Source of the DNA: Spirochaetae bacterium HGW-Spirochaetae-7
GTDB taxonomy: Bacteria; Spirochaetota; Spirochaetia; Treponematales; UBA12059
Direction: 5' to 3'
Assembly (NCBI GenBank): GCA_002839245.1
Contig: PGXR01000184.1
Span: 1-5,777 of the forward strand
DNA: 5,777 bases
Made by a program: the position numbers and the translations under genes. Shown here in pieces: positions 1 through 5,763 of the stretch (positions are counted from its first letter, which is position 1; the number at the start of each line of letters is the position of its first letter). The notes below the pieces were generated by a model. The model did no database searches and was not told the origin of the DNA. It saw nothing but the letters and a program-made list of their open reading frames with translations.

Positions 1-821
1 CAGTGGATACCGCCAGGGATGCCATCGTCGCGATGGATGGCATCGAGGTGACCCGGGAATCGAACACGATCGGAGATCTGGTGCCCGGCCTGACCGTGAA
101 CCTGTGGCAAGTGTCGGACAAGCCGGTCAAGCTGAAGATCGAGCCCAACCGCGAGGCCACGAAGGAAGCGCTTATAGAGCTGGTGGGCAACTACAACAGG
201 CTGATGGCCGAACTCAACATCCTTGCCAGGCCGGACGAGAAGATTCTCGACGAGATATCGTACTTCACGGAAGACGAAAAGAAGAAATACTCCGAGCGGC
301 TCGGCCTGCTCCAGGGCGACGCGACGATGTCGCAGTTGCGTACCAGTCTGCAGCAGACGATGATGAACGCCTACCCCACGCGGGGCGGCAACGACATGCT
401 TGCAGTATTCGGCATATCCACCGACTCGCGCCGCGGCGGCGGCTACGACGCCTCGAGGCTTCGCGGCTACATCGAAATAGACGAGGCGACGCTCGACAAG
501 ACGCTTGTGGAAAAATTCACGCGGGTCAAGGACCTGTTCGGCTACGATACCGACGGAGACCTGCTGGTCGACTCCGGCGTGGCATTCAAGCTGGACGCGA
601 TTACCAAGGCTTATGTCGAGACCGGCGGCATCGTATCCATCCACACGAGGACACTCGACGACCAGATCAAGAGGCAGCAAAAGGAAATCGAGACGCTGGG
701 CACCCAGCTCGCGAGCAAGGAAAACGAGCTCAAGAGAAAATACGGCATGATGGAAGGTGCGCTCGGGCAGATGGAAAGCTCGGCCAGCGCCTGGGACAGT
801 TTCAGCAAGCAAGGCAACTGA
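1..821 (+). CDS. fliD: Flagellar hook-associated protein 2 (filament cap FliD), C-terminal part, 5' truncated by window edge
   Basis: FliD forms the cap at the tip of the growing flagellar filament and promotes flagellin folding there; in spirochaetes the filament is periplasmic. The reading frame is open from the left edge, so the GTG at base 3 is an internal Val codon and the true start lies upstream. The visible 272 residues match the FliD C-terminal domain: an opening DAIVAMDGIEVTRESNTI segment with the typical 'dG.evtr.sNti.dlv.Gltv.L' pattern, a LFGYDTDGDLLVDSG stretch and the YVETGGIV motif. The last ~55 residues are a charged, heptad-like helix (LDDQIKRQQKEIETLG onward) expected to sit in the coiled-coil terminal D0 region. 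From memory, this tail resembles treponemal FliD. The gene ends in TGA, 29 nt before the next gene, with no terminator between, so the two are probably cotranscribed. I am confident of the family and only inferring the lineage. Confidence 0.93.
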   Translation, partial: VDTARDAIVAMDGIEVTRESNTIGDLVPGLTVNLWQVSDKPVKLKIEPNREATKEALIELVGNYNRLMAELNILARPDEKILDEISYFTEDEKKKYSERLGLLQGDATMSQLRTSLQQTMMNAYPTRGGNDMLAVFGISTDSRRGGGYDASRLRGYIEIDEATLDKTLVEKFTRVKDLFGYDTDGDLLVDSGVAFKLDAITKAYVETGGIVSIHTRTLDDQIKRQQKEIETLGTQLASKENELKRKYGMMEGALGQMESSASAWDSFSKQGN

Positions 822-842
822 ACGGACAAGCGACATGGCGCG

Positions 843-847
843 AGGAG
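843..847 (+). promoter_or_regulatory. Ribosome binding site (AGGAG) deciding the start of the 291-aa gene
   Basis: An AGGAG sequence lies 3 nt upstream of the ATG at 851 and 6 nt upstream of the second ATG at 854. It fixes the start of the fliD-linked gene here rather than inside fliD, and slightly favours 854 over 851. Confidence 0.6.
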
Positions 848-850
848 CTG

Positions 851-1726
851 ATGATGATTTTCACTATGAATGGAAAAAGATTCGAAACACCCACGAACGG
901 CCGGACGATCGGCGACATCCTCGCGGAACTTGACGAGCGGGCGGAAGCGTCGGGAGAGATCATCGTCGAAGTCAGGCTGGACGGAAGGTCCCTGAAACCT
1001 GACGAGCTCGCGGACGCATCGAACAGCGCCGCGTCAATCGAGGGCCTGGTAGAGCTGCTTGCCGAGCCGGCCGCCGACTTGAAGGCCCGCGCCCTCGAAA
1101 CCCTGCTCGAGTTGGTCGAAGCCACCACCCTGGCGCTGGAGTCGGGCGAGCCAGCTTCCGCCGCCGCGTCCCGAGACAGCTGGACCGACTACGAGCGCTC
1201 CTTCGCGGGCCTGTTCTCCGCCGAGGAAGGCTCGTTTTTCGATGCGTTCGCAGACAGGCTGAAAACCGGAAATACCGGCCCCAGGGGAGAGATGCGCCAA
1301 CTGGCCGCCAAGCTCGCCGCGTTCTTCGGGGAGCGGCTGGCAGAGCTGCGCGACCCTGCCGGTGCCATGCTGGCGGCTGCGTGCCTATTCGACGCGATAG
1401 AGGCTGACCTCTCCGAGGTTCCCGTCAGGCTGCAGACGGGCAAGGACGCCCAGGCGATGCACACGGTCGTACTTGCCATAGAGCTGATCAACAAGATGGT
1501 TCGTATCATGCCCGAGTACATGCGTGCGCTGCCGGGTCCGCTGATTGAGGTTGGCGGAGCCGCGATGCCCGAATATTACGGCGCGCTCACGGACGTGCTC
1601 AAGGAGCTTGCCGAGGCGTTCGAGAACAAGGACGGCGTGCTTATCGGCGACCTTGCCGAGTACGAGATCAGGCCGAGACTCGCCTCGTTCTTCAAGGTCG
1701 TCAGGACCGCGGCGGTGGTCGCATGA
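851..1726 (+). CDS. Uncharacterised fliD-linked protein, possible beta-grasp-like N-terminus plus helical region
   Basis: I do not recognise a named family. The 291-aa product has no signal peptide or membrane segment and looks cytoplasmic. Residues 1-50 alternate short strand-like pieces around a helix (MNGKRFETP, TIGDILAELDE, GEIIVEVRLDGRSL), suggesting a small beta-grasp-like fold. From about residue 62 onward it is Ala/Leu/Glu-rich and mostly helical (for example ALETLLELVEATTLALE, QLAAKLAAFFGERLAEL, AIELINKMVRIMPEYM). Start choice: AGGAG at 843-847 lies 3 nt before the ATG at 851 and 6 nt before the adjacent ATG at 854, so 854 has the better spacing and differs by one residue. The frame is open back to base 104, but that part lies within fliD and is a shadow. 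The gene sits between fliD and a PilZ gene with a 4-base ATGA overlap, so a flagellar role, possibly as a chaperone or assembly factor in the position where fliS often lies, is a positional guess only. Confidence 0.85.
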   Translation: MMIFTMNGKRFETPTNGRTIGDILAELDERAEASGEIIVEVRLDGRSLKPDELADASNSAASIEGLVELLAEPAADLKARALETLLELVEATTLALESGEPASAAASRDSWTDYERSFAGLFSAEEGSFFDAFADRLKTGNTGPRGEMRQLAAKLAAFFGERLAELRDPAGAMLAAACLFDAIEADLSEVPVRLQTGKDAQAMHTVVLAIELINKMVRIMPEYMRALPGPLIEVGGAAMPEYYGALTDVLKELAEAFENKDGVLIGDLAEYEIRPRLASFFKVVRTAAVVA

Positions 1727-2835
1727 ATCCTATCGGCACCTTCGATTCCCGGGTCCTCCTGGCTCAGCTGAACTTCTGGAAGAAGGACGATCCCAAAGAG
1801 GATATGCTGTTCTTTGTCATCGTCGGCTCGATAATCCTGGCTTCGATAATATGGTCGCTGGTCAAGGCCGCCTTGTCGGGCAAGGGCATCTCCTTCGGCA
1901 GCGGAGAATCGAAGGGTTTCAGCCGCAGCGCCTTCAGGCGGAAGGCTGAAGATTACGGTTTCTCCGAAGGTGAAGCTGAATTCCTCGAATTCTACGCCCG
2001 CAAGCTAGGGGCCACCAGCCCGCAAGCAGTTTTCGGCAACAAGTCCCAGCTCGATTCGTTCATGAAAAACACCTTCAAGTACATAGAGCAGCATGCGGAG
2101 ACCGAGACCCTTGCCGAGGAGCAGAAGCACCAGCTGTTCGCGATACGGGAAGCACTCGGAGCAAGGGTAAGTTCCGGCGCAGCGGTCCGCTCGACCCGGC
2201 AACTCAAGGCGCGGACGCCGTTGTCGATTGTCACGTCAAAGGAAGCGCATTACTCCACGGTACTCGTCGTCAACGAGCCAAAGGCGCTGTACCTGGAACC
2301 TGCCCTCGACGCGTTCGGCTCTCCGATACGCTTCGGCTTCGGCACCAAGCTGATGCTGTATTTTTACTCGGGCAACCACGTCGGCTACAGCTTCCAGACC
2401 AGGTCGCGGGGCATGTCTGACATCGACGGCAAGCGTTTCCTGACGGTGTCCCACAGCGACCGCATCAAGCCGCTTCCCGCCCGGCGGCACCAGCGCAGCG
2501 AGGTCCGCATATCGGGCCGCTTCTATCTCATGCACGTGCACGCTGCCAAGGACAAGGGCAAGGTGGTCAAGACCGTGCAGATCGAACGGGCGGCGGTCGC
2601 AGGCATCATCATCGACCTGTCCGGAGGGGGCTTGTCGATGCAGACCATGAGCCCGGCGAGCCCCGGAGAATTCGTCAAGGTCGAATTCGATCTCGGCATC
2701 GGTCCGCGCATGGCCTACGCATCTGTCGTCCGCGTCAGCAAGACGAGGAACGGCTCGCTCATGCACATGAAATTCGTCCGAGCTTCGAGGAAAACGGTCA
2801 ACGAGATACGGTCGGTCGTCTATGGATACGACTGA
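1723..2835 (+). CDS. Membrane-anchored YcgR-like PilZ domain protein (probable c-di-GMP receptor)
   Basis: This 370-aa protein probably binds cyclic di-GMP at the inner face of the cytoplasmic membrane and passes the signal to motility or envelope machinery. Domains in order: a short polar N-terminus; one hydrophobic helix at about residues 28-49 (MLFFVIVGSIILASIIW), followed by a basic stretch that places the C-terminus in the cytoplasm; a helical region at about 70-145; a YcgR-N-like beta domain at about 163-250; and a PilZ domain from about 250. The c-di-GMP motifs are intact: RRHQR (R254...R258, RxxxR) and DLSGGG (D298, S300, G303, the D/NxSxxG motif). The ATG overlaps the upstream TGA (ATGA), and only a weak GGTGG lies before it, so translation is likely coupled to the 291-aa gene. 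Linkage to fliD suggests a flagellar role comparable to the YcgR brake; that is inference. It is the last gene of its cotranscribed group before a new promoter. Confidence 0.9.
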   Translation: MNPIGTFDSRVLLAQLNFWKKDDPKEDMLFFVIVGSIILASIIWSLVKAALSGKGISFGSGESKGFSRSAFRRKAEDYGFSEGEAEFLEFYARKLGATSPQAVFGNKSQLDSFMKNTFKYIEQHAETETLAEEQKHQLFAIREALGARVSSGAAVRSTRQLKARTPLSIVTSKEAHYSTVLVVNEPKALYLEPALDAFGSPIRFGFGTKLMLYFYSGNHVGYSFQTRSRGMSDIDGKRFLTVSHSDRIKPLPARRHQRSEVRISGRFYLMHVHAAKDKGKVVKTVQIERAAVAGIIIDLSGGGLSMQTMSPASPGEFVKVEFDLGIGPRMAYASVVRVSKTRNGSLMHMKFVRASRKTVNEIRSVVYGYD

Positions 2836-2850
2836 GGCGCGCTCCCGCCC

Positions 2851-2879
2851 TTGACCGCGAAGGGCTGTACCCATACAAT
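2851..2879 (+). promoter_or_regulatory. Sigma70-type promoter for the tsaE-tsaB-HD-GYP operon, predicted leaderless
   Basis: A -35 TTGACC (2851-2856, 5 of 6 matches to TTGACA) and a -10 TACAAT (2874-2879, 5 of 6 matches to TATAAT) are separated by exactly 17 nt. The promoter lies in the 51-nt gap between the PilZ gene and the small gene at 2887. Transcription should start about 7 nt after the -10, at 2886-2887, which is the ATG itself. There is no Shine-Dalgarno sequence between the -10 and the ATG, consistent with a leaderless transcript. No start site has been measured. Confidence 0.7.
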
Positions 2880-2886
2880 TTCCCGC

Positions 2887-3147
2887 ATGAAGATAGTCGA
2901 GCTAACGAATATACTGCGCAAGGAAAACCACATATACTACCGCAGGGAATTCAAGGCGGATGCGACCATTGAGATCATGGAGCAGACCAGGAGCGTTCCG
3001 GTCGAATTCGTCCTCGAGCACAAGCCGAGCGGCGCGGTCGACGTCAACGCCTGCATAACGGTCGACCTGGACTACCCGCTGATGCCTGTCGTCGCGCTGC
3101 TCAAGACTTTCATATCCGAAATGGACAAGCGGGGAGCACTACCCTGA
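2887..3147 (+). CDS. Small uncharacterised protein (86 aa) heading the tsaE operon
   Basis: I cannot name this family. The 86-aa product is soluble, with no signal peptide or membrane helix, and looks like an alpha/beta protein: MKIVELTNILRKENH, then a strand-rich middle (VPVEFVLE, ACITVDLDYPLMP), then a helix (VVALLKTFISEMDKRGALP). It looks like a conserved spirochaetal small protein, but that is an impression. Start choice: ATG 2887 sits 8 bases after a good -10 box. The frame could extend to a TTG at 2851, but that TTG is part of the -35 box, so the longer form would not be made from this promoter. There is no Shine-Dalgarno sequence, so initiation is probably leaderless. Its TGA stop at 3145-3147 overlaps the proposed CTG start of tsaE, so its translation may set the level of TsaE. 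Confidence 0.8.
   Translation: MKIVELTNILRKENHIYYRREFKADATIEIMEQTRSVPVEFVLEHKPSGAVDVNACITVDLDYPLMPVVALLKTFISEMDKRGALP
3131..3136 (+). promoter_or_regulatory. Ribosome binding site (GGGGAG) positioned for a CTG start of tsaE
   Basis: GGGGAG inside the end of the 86-aa gene lies 7 nt upstream of CTG 3144. That is normal Shine-Dalgarno spacing for a start there, and far too distant for the first ATG at 3267. It is the main support for non-AUG initiation of tsaE. Confidence 0.6.
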
Positions 3148-3581
3148 TAGCCATCACCTGCGCCGACGTCTCGGCCACCGAGTCGCTCGGCGAACGGATA
3201 GGCAAAGCCTCGCGGGCCGGCACCGTCATCGCCTTCAGGGGCGGGCTCGGTGCCGGCAAGACGGCCATGTGCCGGGGCATCGCCCGGGGACTCGGCGTCG
3301 TCGAAGCGGTGACCAGCCCGTCATACACCCTCATAAACGAATACGACGGAGACTTGCCGTTCTACCATTTCGACGCATACCGCCTCTCCTCGGCCGACGA
3401 GTTCGAGCAGCTCGACGTCGCCAGGTATTTCTACGACGACGGTGTCTGCGCCGTGGAATGGAGCGAACGGGTCGCCGCGGCAATTCCCGACGATGCCGTC
3501 ATCGTCGACATCGAGCCTGAAGCTGACGGCTCCCGGTCGGTGCGAATCTTCGGCGCGGCGCTCGAGGAAGCCCTCTCGTGA
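3144..3581 (+). CDS. tsaE: tRNA t6A37 biosynthesis ATPase TsaE (YjeE family), non-AUG start
   Basis: TsaE is the P-loop ATPase that works with TsaB and TsaD in making N6-threonylcarbamoyladenosine at position 37 of ANN-decoding tRNAs; it acts in the cytoplasm. Starting from CTG 3144 the product is 145 aa, about normal for the family. Motifs: Walker A GGLGAGKT (residues 33-40, K39, T40), SPSYTLINEY (58-67), Walker B-like HFDAYRL (75-81, D77) and VEWSER (104-109, E105), all in family order. Oddity: in this frame no ATG, GTG or TTG exists before ATG 3267, and that ATG falls after the Walker A and would give an inactive 104-aa fragment. The CTG at 3144 overlaps the upstream TGA as CTGA, mimicking the usual ATGA coupling, and has GGGGAG 7 nt upstream. 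ATA 3147 is a weaker alternative. The family is certain; the start is inferred. Confidence 0.92.
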   Translation: MIAITCADVSATESLGERIGKASRAGTVIAFRGGLGAGKTAMCRGIARGLGVVEAVTSPSYTLINEYDGDLPFYHFDAYRLSSADEFEQLDVARYFYDDGVCAVEWSERVAAAIPDDAVIVDIEPEADGSRSVRIFGAALEEALS

Positions 3582-4351
3582 ACGTGCTCGCCGTCGACTG
3601 CTCGGGAGACATCCTGTCCGTCGGCGCGGGCCGCGGTTTTGGTCTGGAAGGCCGAGGGCCGTCGTCGCCGAAGCATCCGTACCGTGAGGAGTCCGGGCAC
3701 GGCCATGCGCCGGGACCGGGTTTCGTCTCGGTTTCGATAGACGCGGGGTTCAGGCACGCCGAGCGGGTGATGGCTGCCATCGAGTATTGCGTGGCCGAGG
3801 CCGGGCTCAAGAGGGCCGACCTGGACCTGCTGGCTTGCTCGGGCGGTCCCGGCTCGTTCACGGGGCTCAGGATAGGAATGGCGACCGTCAAGGGACTGTC
3901 GCTCGGCCTGGATATTCCGTTCGTCACCGTACCTACCCTCGACGCCCTGGCGGCTGACTGGGAAGGCGCGGCCCCGGTCATAGTACCGGTCATCGACGCC
4001 AAGCGTTCCCGCTACTACTTCGCCGTGTACAGCCACGGCACCCTGGCGGCGGGACCTTTCGACGCCGGCCTGGAACGGATCATCGCGCTGACCGGCGGCT
4101 ACCCCGAGGTCCTGTTCGTCGGCCCCGACGCTGACATGCTGGAGTCATCGATAGCCGAGCGCTCGGGTTTCCGCGTCGCCGTGGAGCGAAGGCGGGCTCC
4201 GGTGACCGCGATGGCGCGACTGGCGGTCGGCATTTTCAAGGCGTCAGGCGCGAGTCCTTCCGGAGCCGGGCTCGTCTACCTGCGCGCAAGCGACGCGGAG
4301 GAAAGCGCGATGGCAAGAAAAGAAGCCGAGGCGCAAGAGGCCATACCATGA
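3578..4351 (+). CDS. tsaB: tRNA t6A37 biosynthesis protein TsaB (YeaZ family) with N-terminal insertion
   Basis: TsaB is the non-catalytic ASKHA-fold partner that dimerises with TsaD and recruits TsaE for t6A37 synthesis on tRNA. The 257-aa product shows the first strand NVLAVDCSGDILSVG (residues 2-16), FRHAERVM (58-65), the signature SGGPGSFTGLRIG (88-100) followed by MATVKGLSLG, VIDAKRSRYYFAVY (138-151) and the C-terminal LVYLRASDAEE (232-242). Residues about 17-49 form a Gly/Pro/His/Arg-rich stretch (GRGFGLEGRGPSSPKHP, then SGHGHAPGPG) between beta1 and the following strand, where the family usually has a short turn; this looks like a lineage-specific loop. The GTG start overlaps the tsaE stop as GTGA, with GAGGA at 3564-3568, 9 nt upstream. 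The stop overlaps the next ATG. The tight linkage of tsaE and tsaB supports both calls; tsaC and tsaD are not in this window. Confidence 0.93.
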   Translation: MNVLAVDCSGDILSVGAGRGFGLEGRGPSSPKHPYREESGHGHAPGPGFVSVSIDAGFRHAERVMAAIEYCVAEAGLKRADLDLLACSGGPGSFTGLRIGMATVKGLSLGLDIPFVTVPTLDALAADWEGAAPVIVPVIDAKRSRYYFAVYSHGTLAAGPFDAGLERIIALTGGYPEVLFVGPDADMLESSIAERSGFRVAVERRRAPVTAMARLAVGIFKASGASPSGAGLVYLRASDAEESAMARKEAEAQEAIP

Positions 4352-5448
4352 GCGGCGACGACTTCGGGGTGCTCGAGGAGCTCGGACCGCTCGACGAAGC
4401 CTCAAATGCTCCCGCCTTGAAGCCAGGCCCCCGGAAGGGCCGGCCTAAGACCCTGCATACGGGAGACCTCATAGAAGACCTGGTCAGCTCGTACGCCATC
4501 GTGCCTATACCGGTTGGCATCCTCGACCAGTCGCTGACCTTCCTGTACCGCAACGACCCGCTGGATCATCTCCTGTGCTCGTTCCCGGGGTCGGACAAGC
4601 CTACCCTGCTGGGCGCCATCGGCCGATTCCTGGACAAGGAGGCGGCGCGGGACCTCTATTCCGCCCTCAAGAACAAGGATAGGGGCTACAGCTGGGGAGG
4701 CTCGATACGGCTGCGGACAAAACACGCTAGCAGCGTACTTGCTAAAACGACCATCGTGCCATTCACGCCAAGGGGCACTGGCGGGGAGGCGCCCAAGGCC
4801 TGGGTCGCGTTCTTCGACGACGTGACCGAGGAGCGGAACGGGTTCCTGAAGGGCCTGTTCTCCAGCCTGCTCGAGGCGTCAAAGCTCAAGGACAACGACA
4901 CGGGCAAACACATCGAGCGCGTGAACTATTATACCGAACGCATGGCAAAGGAAATGTACCGTCTGGGCCGGTGGCCCGACGTGGACATCGATTTCATCGA
5001 CAACATCGGCTTCCTGGCCGCGATGCACGACGTCGGCAAGATCGGCACTCCCGACGACATACTCAACAAGAAGGGGCCGCTCGACGAGTTCGAATGGAAC
5101 ATCATGAAGGAGCACACGATCAACGGCGCTTTTATCCTGTCGAGCTACCCCAACCCGATGGCCAAGCAGATAGCCCAGTCCCACCATGAATGGTGGAACG
5201 GCACGGGTTATCCCTACAACCTGGTGGGCGACATGATACCGTTGCCGGCGCGGATAGTGGCACTTGCCGACGTCTACGACGCGTTGCGCATGAAACGAAG
5301 CTACAAGAAGCCCTTCGACCACGGCCGGGCCTCGCTCCTGATCGTCGCCGACGGGGGAACGCATTTCGACCCGGCCCTCGTCGCCGTGTTCAAGTCGATA
5401 AGCGGCGAGTTCAACGACGTCTACACGAAGTACGCCGACGAAGGCTAG
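4348..5448 (+). CDS. PAS-like/HD-GYP domain protein, probable cyclic di-GMP phosphodiesterase
   Basis: HD-GYP enzymes hydrolyse cyclic di-GMP to pGpG and GMP. In this 366-aa soluble protein, residues 1-40 are polar and low-complexity, about 42-160 form a PAS-like sensor segment (VPIPVGILDQSLTFLYRND through AWVAFFDDVTEERNG), and about 165-350 are the HD-GYP domain. Key residues: DTGKH (D184, H188), HDVGK (H227, D228, K231), KEH (H256), HHEWWNGTGYP (H279, H280, E281, with GYP at 287-289), DVYDAL (D308) and GTHFDP (337-342). All metal-ligand positions are filled, so it should be active; the position that is Glu in trinuclear enzymes such as PmGH is Asp here (D184). There is no receiver domain, so input probably comes through the PAS-like part. 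The start overlaps the tsaB stop (ATGA), with AAGAGG at 4335-4340, 7 nt upstream. The PilZ receptor encoded upstream is a plausible reader of the c-di-GMP pool it controls. Confidence 0.94.
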   Translation: MSGDDFGVLEELGPLDEASNAPALKPGPRKGRPKTLHTGDLIEDLVSSYAIVPIPVGILDQSLTFLYRNDPLDHLLCSFPGSDKPTLLGAIGRFLDKEAARDLYSALKNKDRGYSWGGSIRLRTKHASSVLAKTTIVPFTPRGTGGEAPKAWVAFFDDVTEERNGFLKGLFSSLLEASKLKDNDTGKHIERVNYYTERMAKEMYRLGRWPDVDIDFIDNIGFLAAMHDVGKIGTPDDILNKKGPLDEFEWNIMKEHTINGAFILSSYPNPMAKQIAQSHHEWWNGTGYPYNLVGDMIPLPARIVALADVYDALRMKRSYKKPFDHGRASLLIVADGGTHFDPALVAVFKSISGEFNDVYTKYADEG

Positions 5449-5693
5449 GAGTCTTCATCTTCCCATCGGGCCAGGAAAAACTCATAGGCATCCAGCGTGG
5501 CCTGCATGACGATGTCCTGGAGCTCCCCCCGCCCTACCCAGTCGTTGCCGTCCTGGATGTACAGATGCTTGAGGACGCCCCTGGCCGACGCGGCATCGAA
5601 CGACGGGTCTTCGGCCCGCCTGCGCTGCAGGCTCCCGAGCGTATCGTCGTAGGTATCTACGTAAGCTTTCTCTTTCCATCCTGTTGAAGACAC
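5445..5693 (-). CDS. Small uncharacterised acidic protein (82 aa), convergent to the HD-GYP gene
   Basis: I do not recognise a named family. The 82-aa product lacks a signal peptide or membrane helix. It has conserved-looking segments (KAYVDTYDDTLGSLQRRR, HLYIQDGNDWVGRGELQD, ATLDAYEFFLARWE) and an acidic tail ending EDEDS. Start choice: GTG at 5693 has AGGGAG (5704-5699) with 5-nt spacing, whereas the farther GTG at 5720, which would give 91 aa, has no ribosome site. The stop codon (TAG, 5447-5445) sits in the palindrome CTAG shared with the TAG of the HD-GYP gene, so the two genes converge with a 4-base overlap. It could be the last gene of a leftward unit extending beyond the right edge, but a terminator lies just upstream. 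That it is a gene rests on its protein-like composition, a good ribosome site and the lack of a competing plus-strand gene. Confidence 0.72.
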   Translation of the reverse strand: MSSTGWKEKAYVDTYDDTLGSLQRRRAEDPSFDAASARGVLKHLYIQDGNDWVGRGELQDIVMQATLDAYEFFLARWEDEDS

Positions 5694-5698
5694 GAATG

Positions 5699-5704
5699 CT
5701 CCCT
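5699..5704 (-). promoter_or_regulatory. Ribosome binding site (AGGGAG) for the convergent small gene
   Basis: On the minus strand AGGGAG lies 5 nt before GTG 5693. It supports the 82-aa start over the longer GTG 5720 form. Confidence 0.55.
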
Positions 5705-5732
5705 CGCTGCCTTTGTCCACAGGCCCGGATGC

Positions 5733-5763
5733 AAAAAGCCGCCCCCTTGTGGGACGGCTTTTT
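5733..5763. terminator. Bidirectional intrinsic terminator
   Basis: AAAAAGCCG (5733-5741) pairs perfectly with CGGCTTTTT (5755-5763). Across a C/A mismatch, CCC (5743-5745) pairs with GGG (5751-5753), closing a 5-nt loop. The GC stem is flanked by A and T runs on both sides, so it can act on either strand. On the plus strand it could end the HD-GYP operon, about 285 nt past its stop. On the minus strand it would end a gene beyond the right edge, because it lies upstream of the small minus-strand gene. A leader attenuator for that gene is a less likely alternative. Confidence 0.8.

Noticed and set aside
104..850. In-frame N-terminal extension of the 291-aa gene back to base 104 (540-aa reading frame)
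   Set aside because: It overlaps fliD on the same strand, has the Arg/His/Gln-rich composition of a shadow frame, and a proper ribosome site precedes ATG 851/854.
2236..2874. 212-aa minus-strand open frame opposite the PilZ gene
   Set aside because: It is antisense to a clear PilZ protein, has His/Arg/Asp-rich shadow composition, and arises from GC-rich codon bias.
3139..3147. Programmed -1 frameshift fusing the 86-aa protein to TsaE
   Set aside because: The bases before the stop (CTA CCC TGA) are not a good -1 slippery heptamer, I see no obvious downstream pseudoknot, and the CTGA overlap with a well-spaced GGGGAG explains the arrangement more simply.
3267..3581. 104-aa TsaE starting at ATG 3267
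   Set aside because: It lacks the Walker A motif encoded in frame just upstream and has no ribosome site, so it is a truncation caused by the missing canonical start.
3431..4036. Long minus-strand open frames opposite tsaE and tsaB
   Set aside because: They mirror well-supported genes, have no recognisable motifs, and show shadow composition.
5190..5687. 165-aa plus-strand open frame running from HD-GYP past its stop
   Set aside because: It is out of frame with HD-GYP, Arg-rich without motifs, and its 3' half is antisense to the better-supported minus-strand gene.
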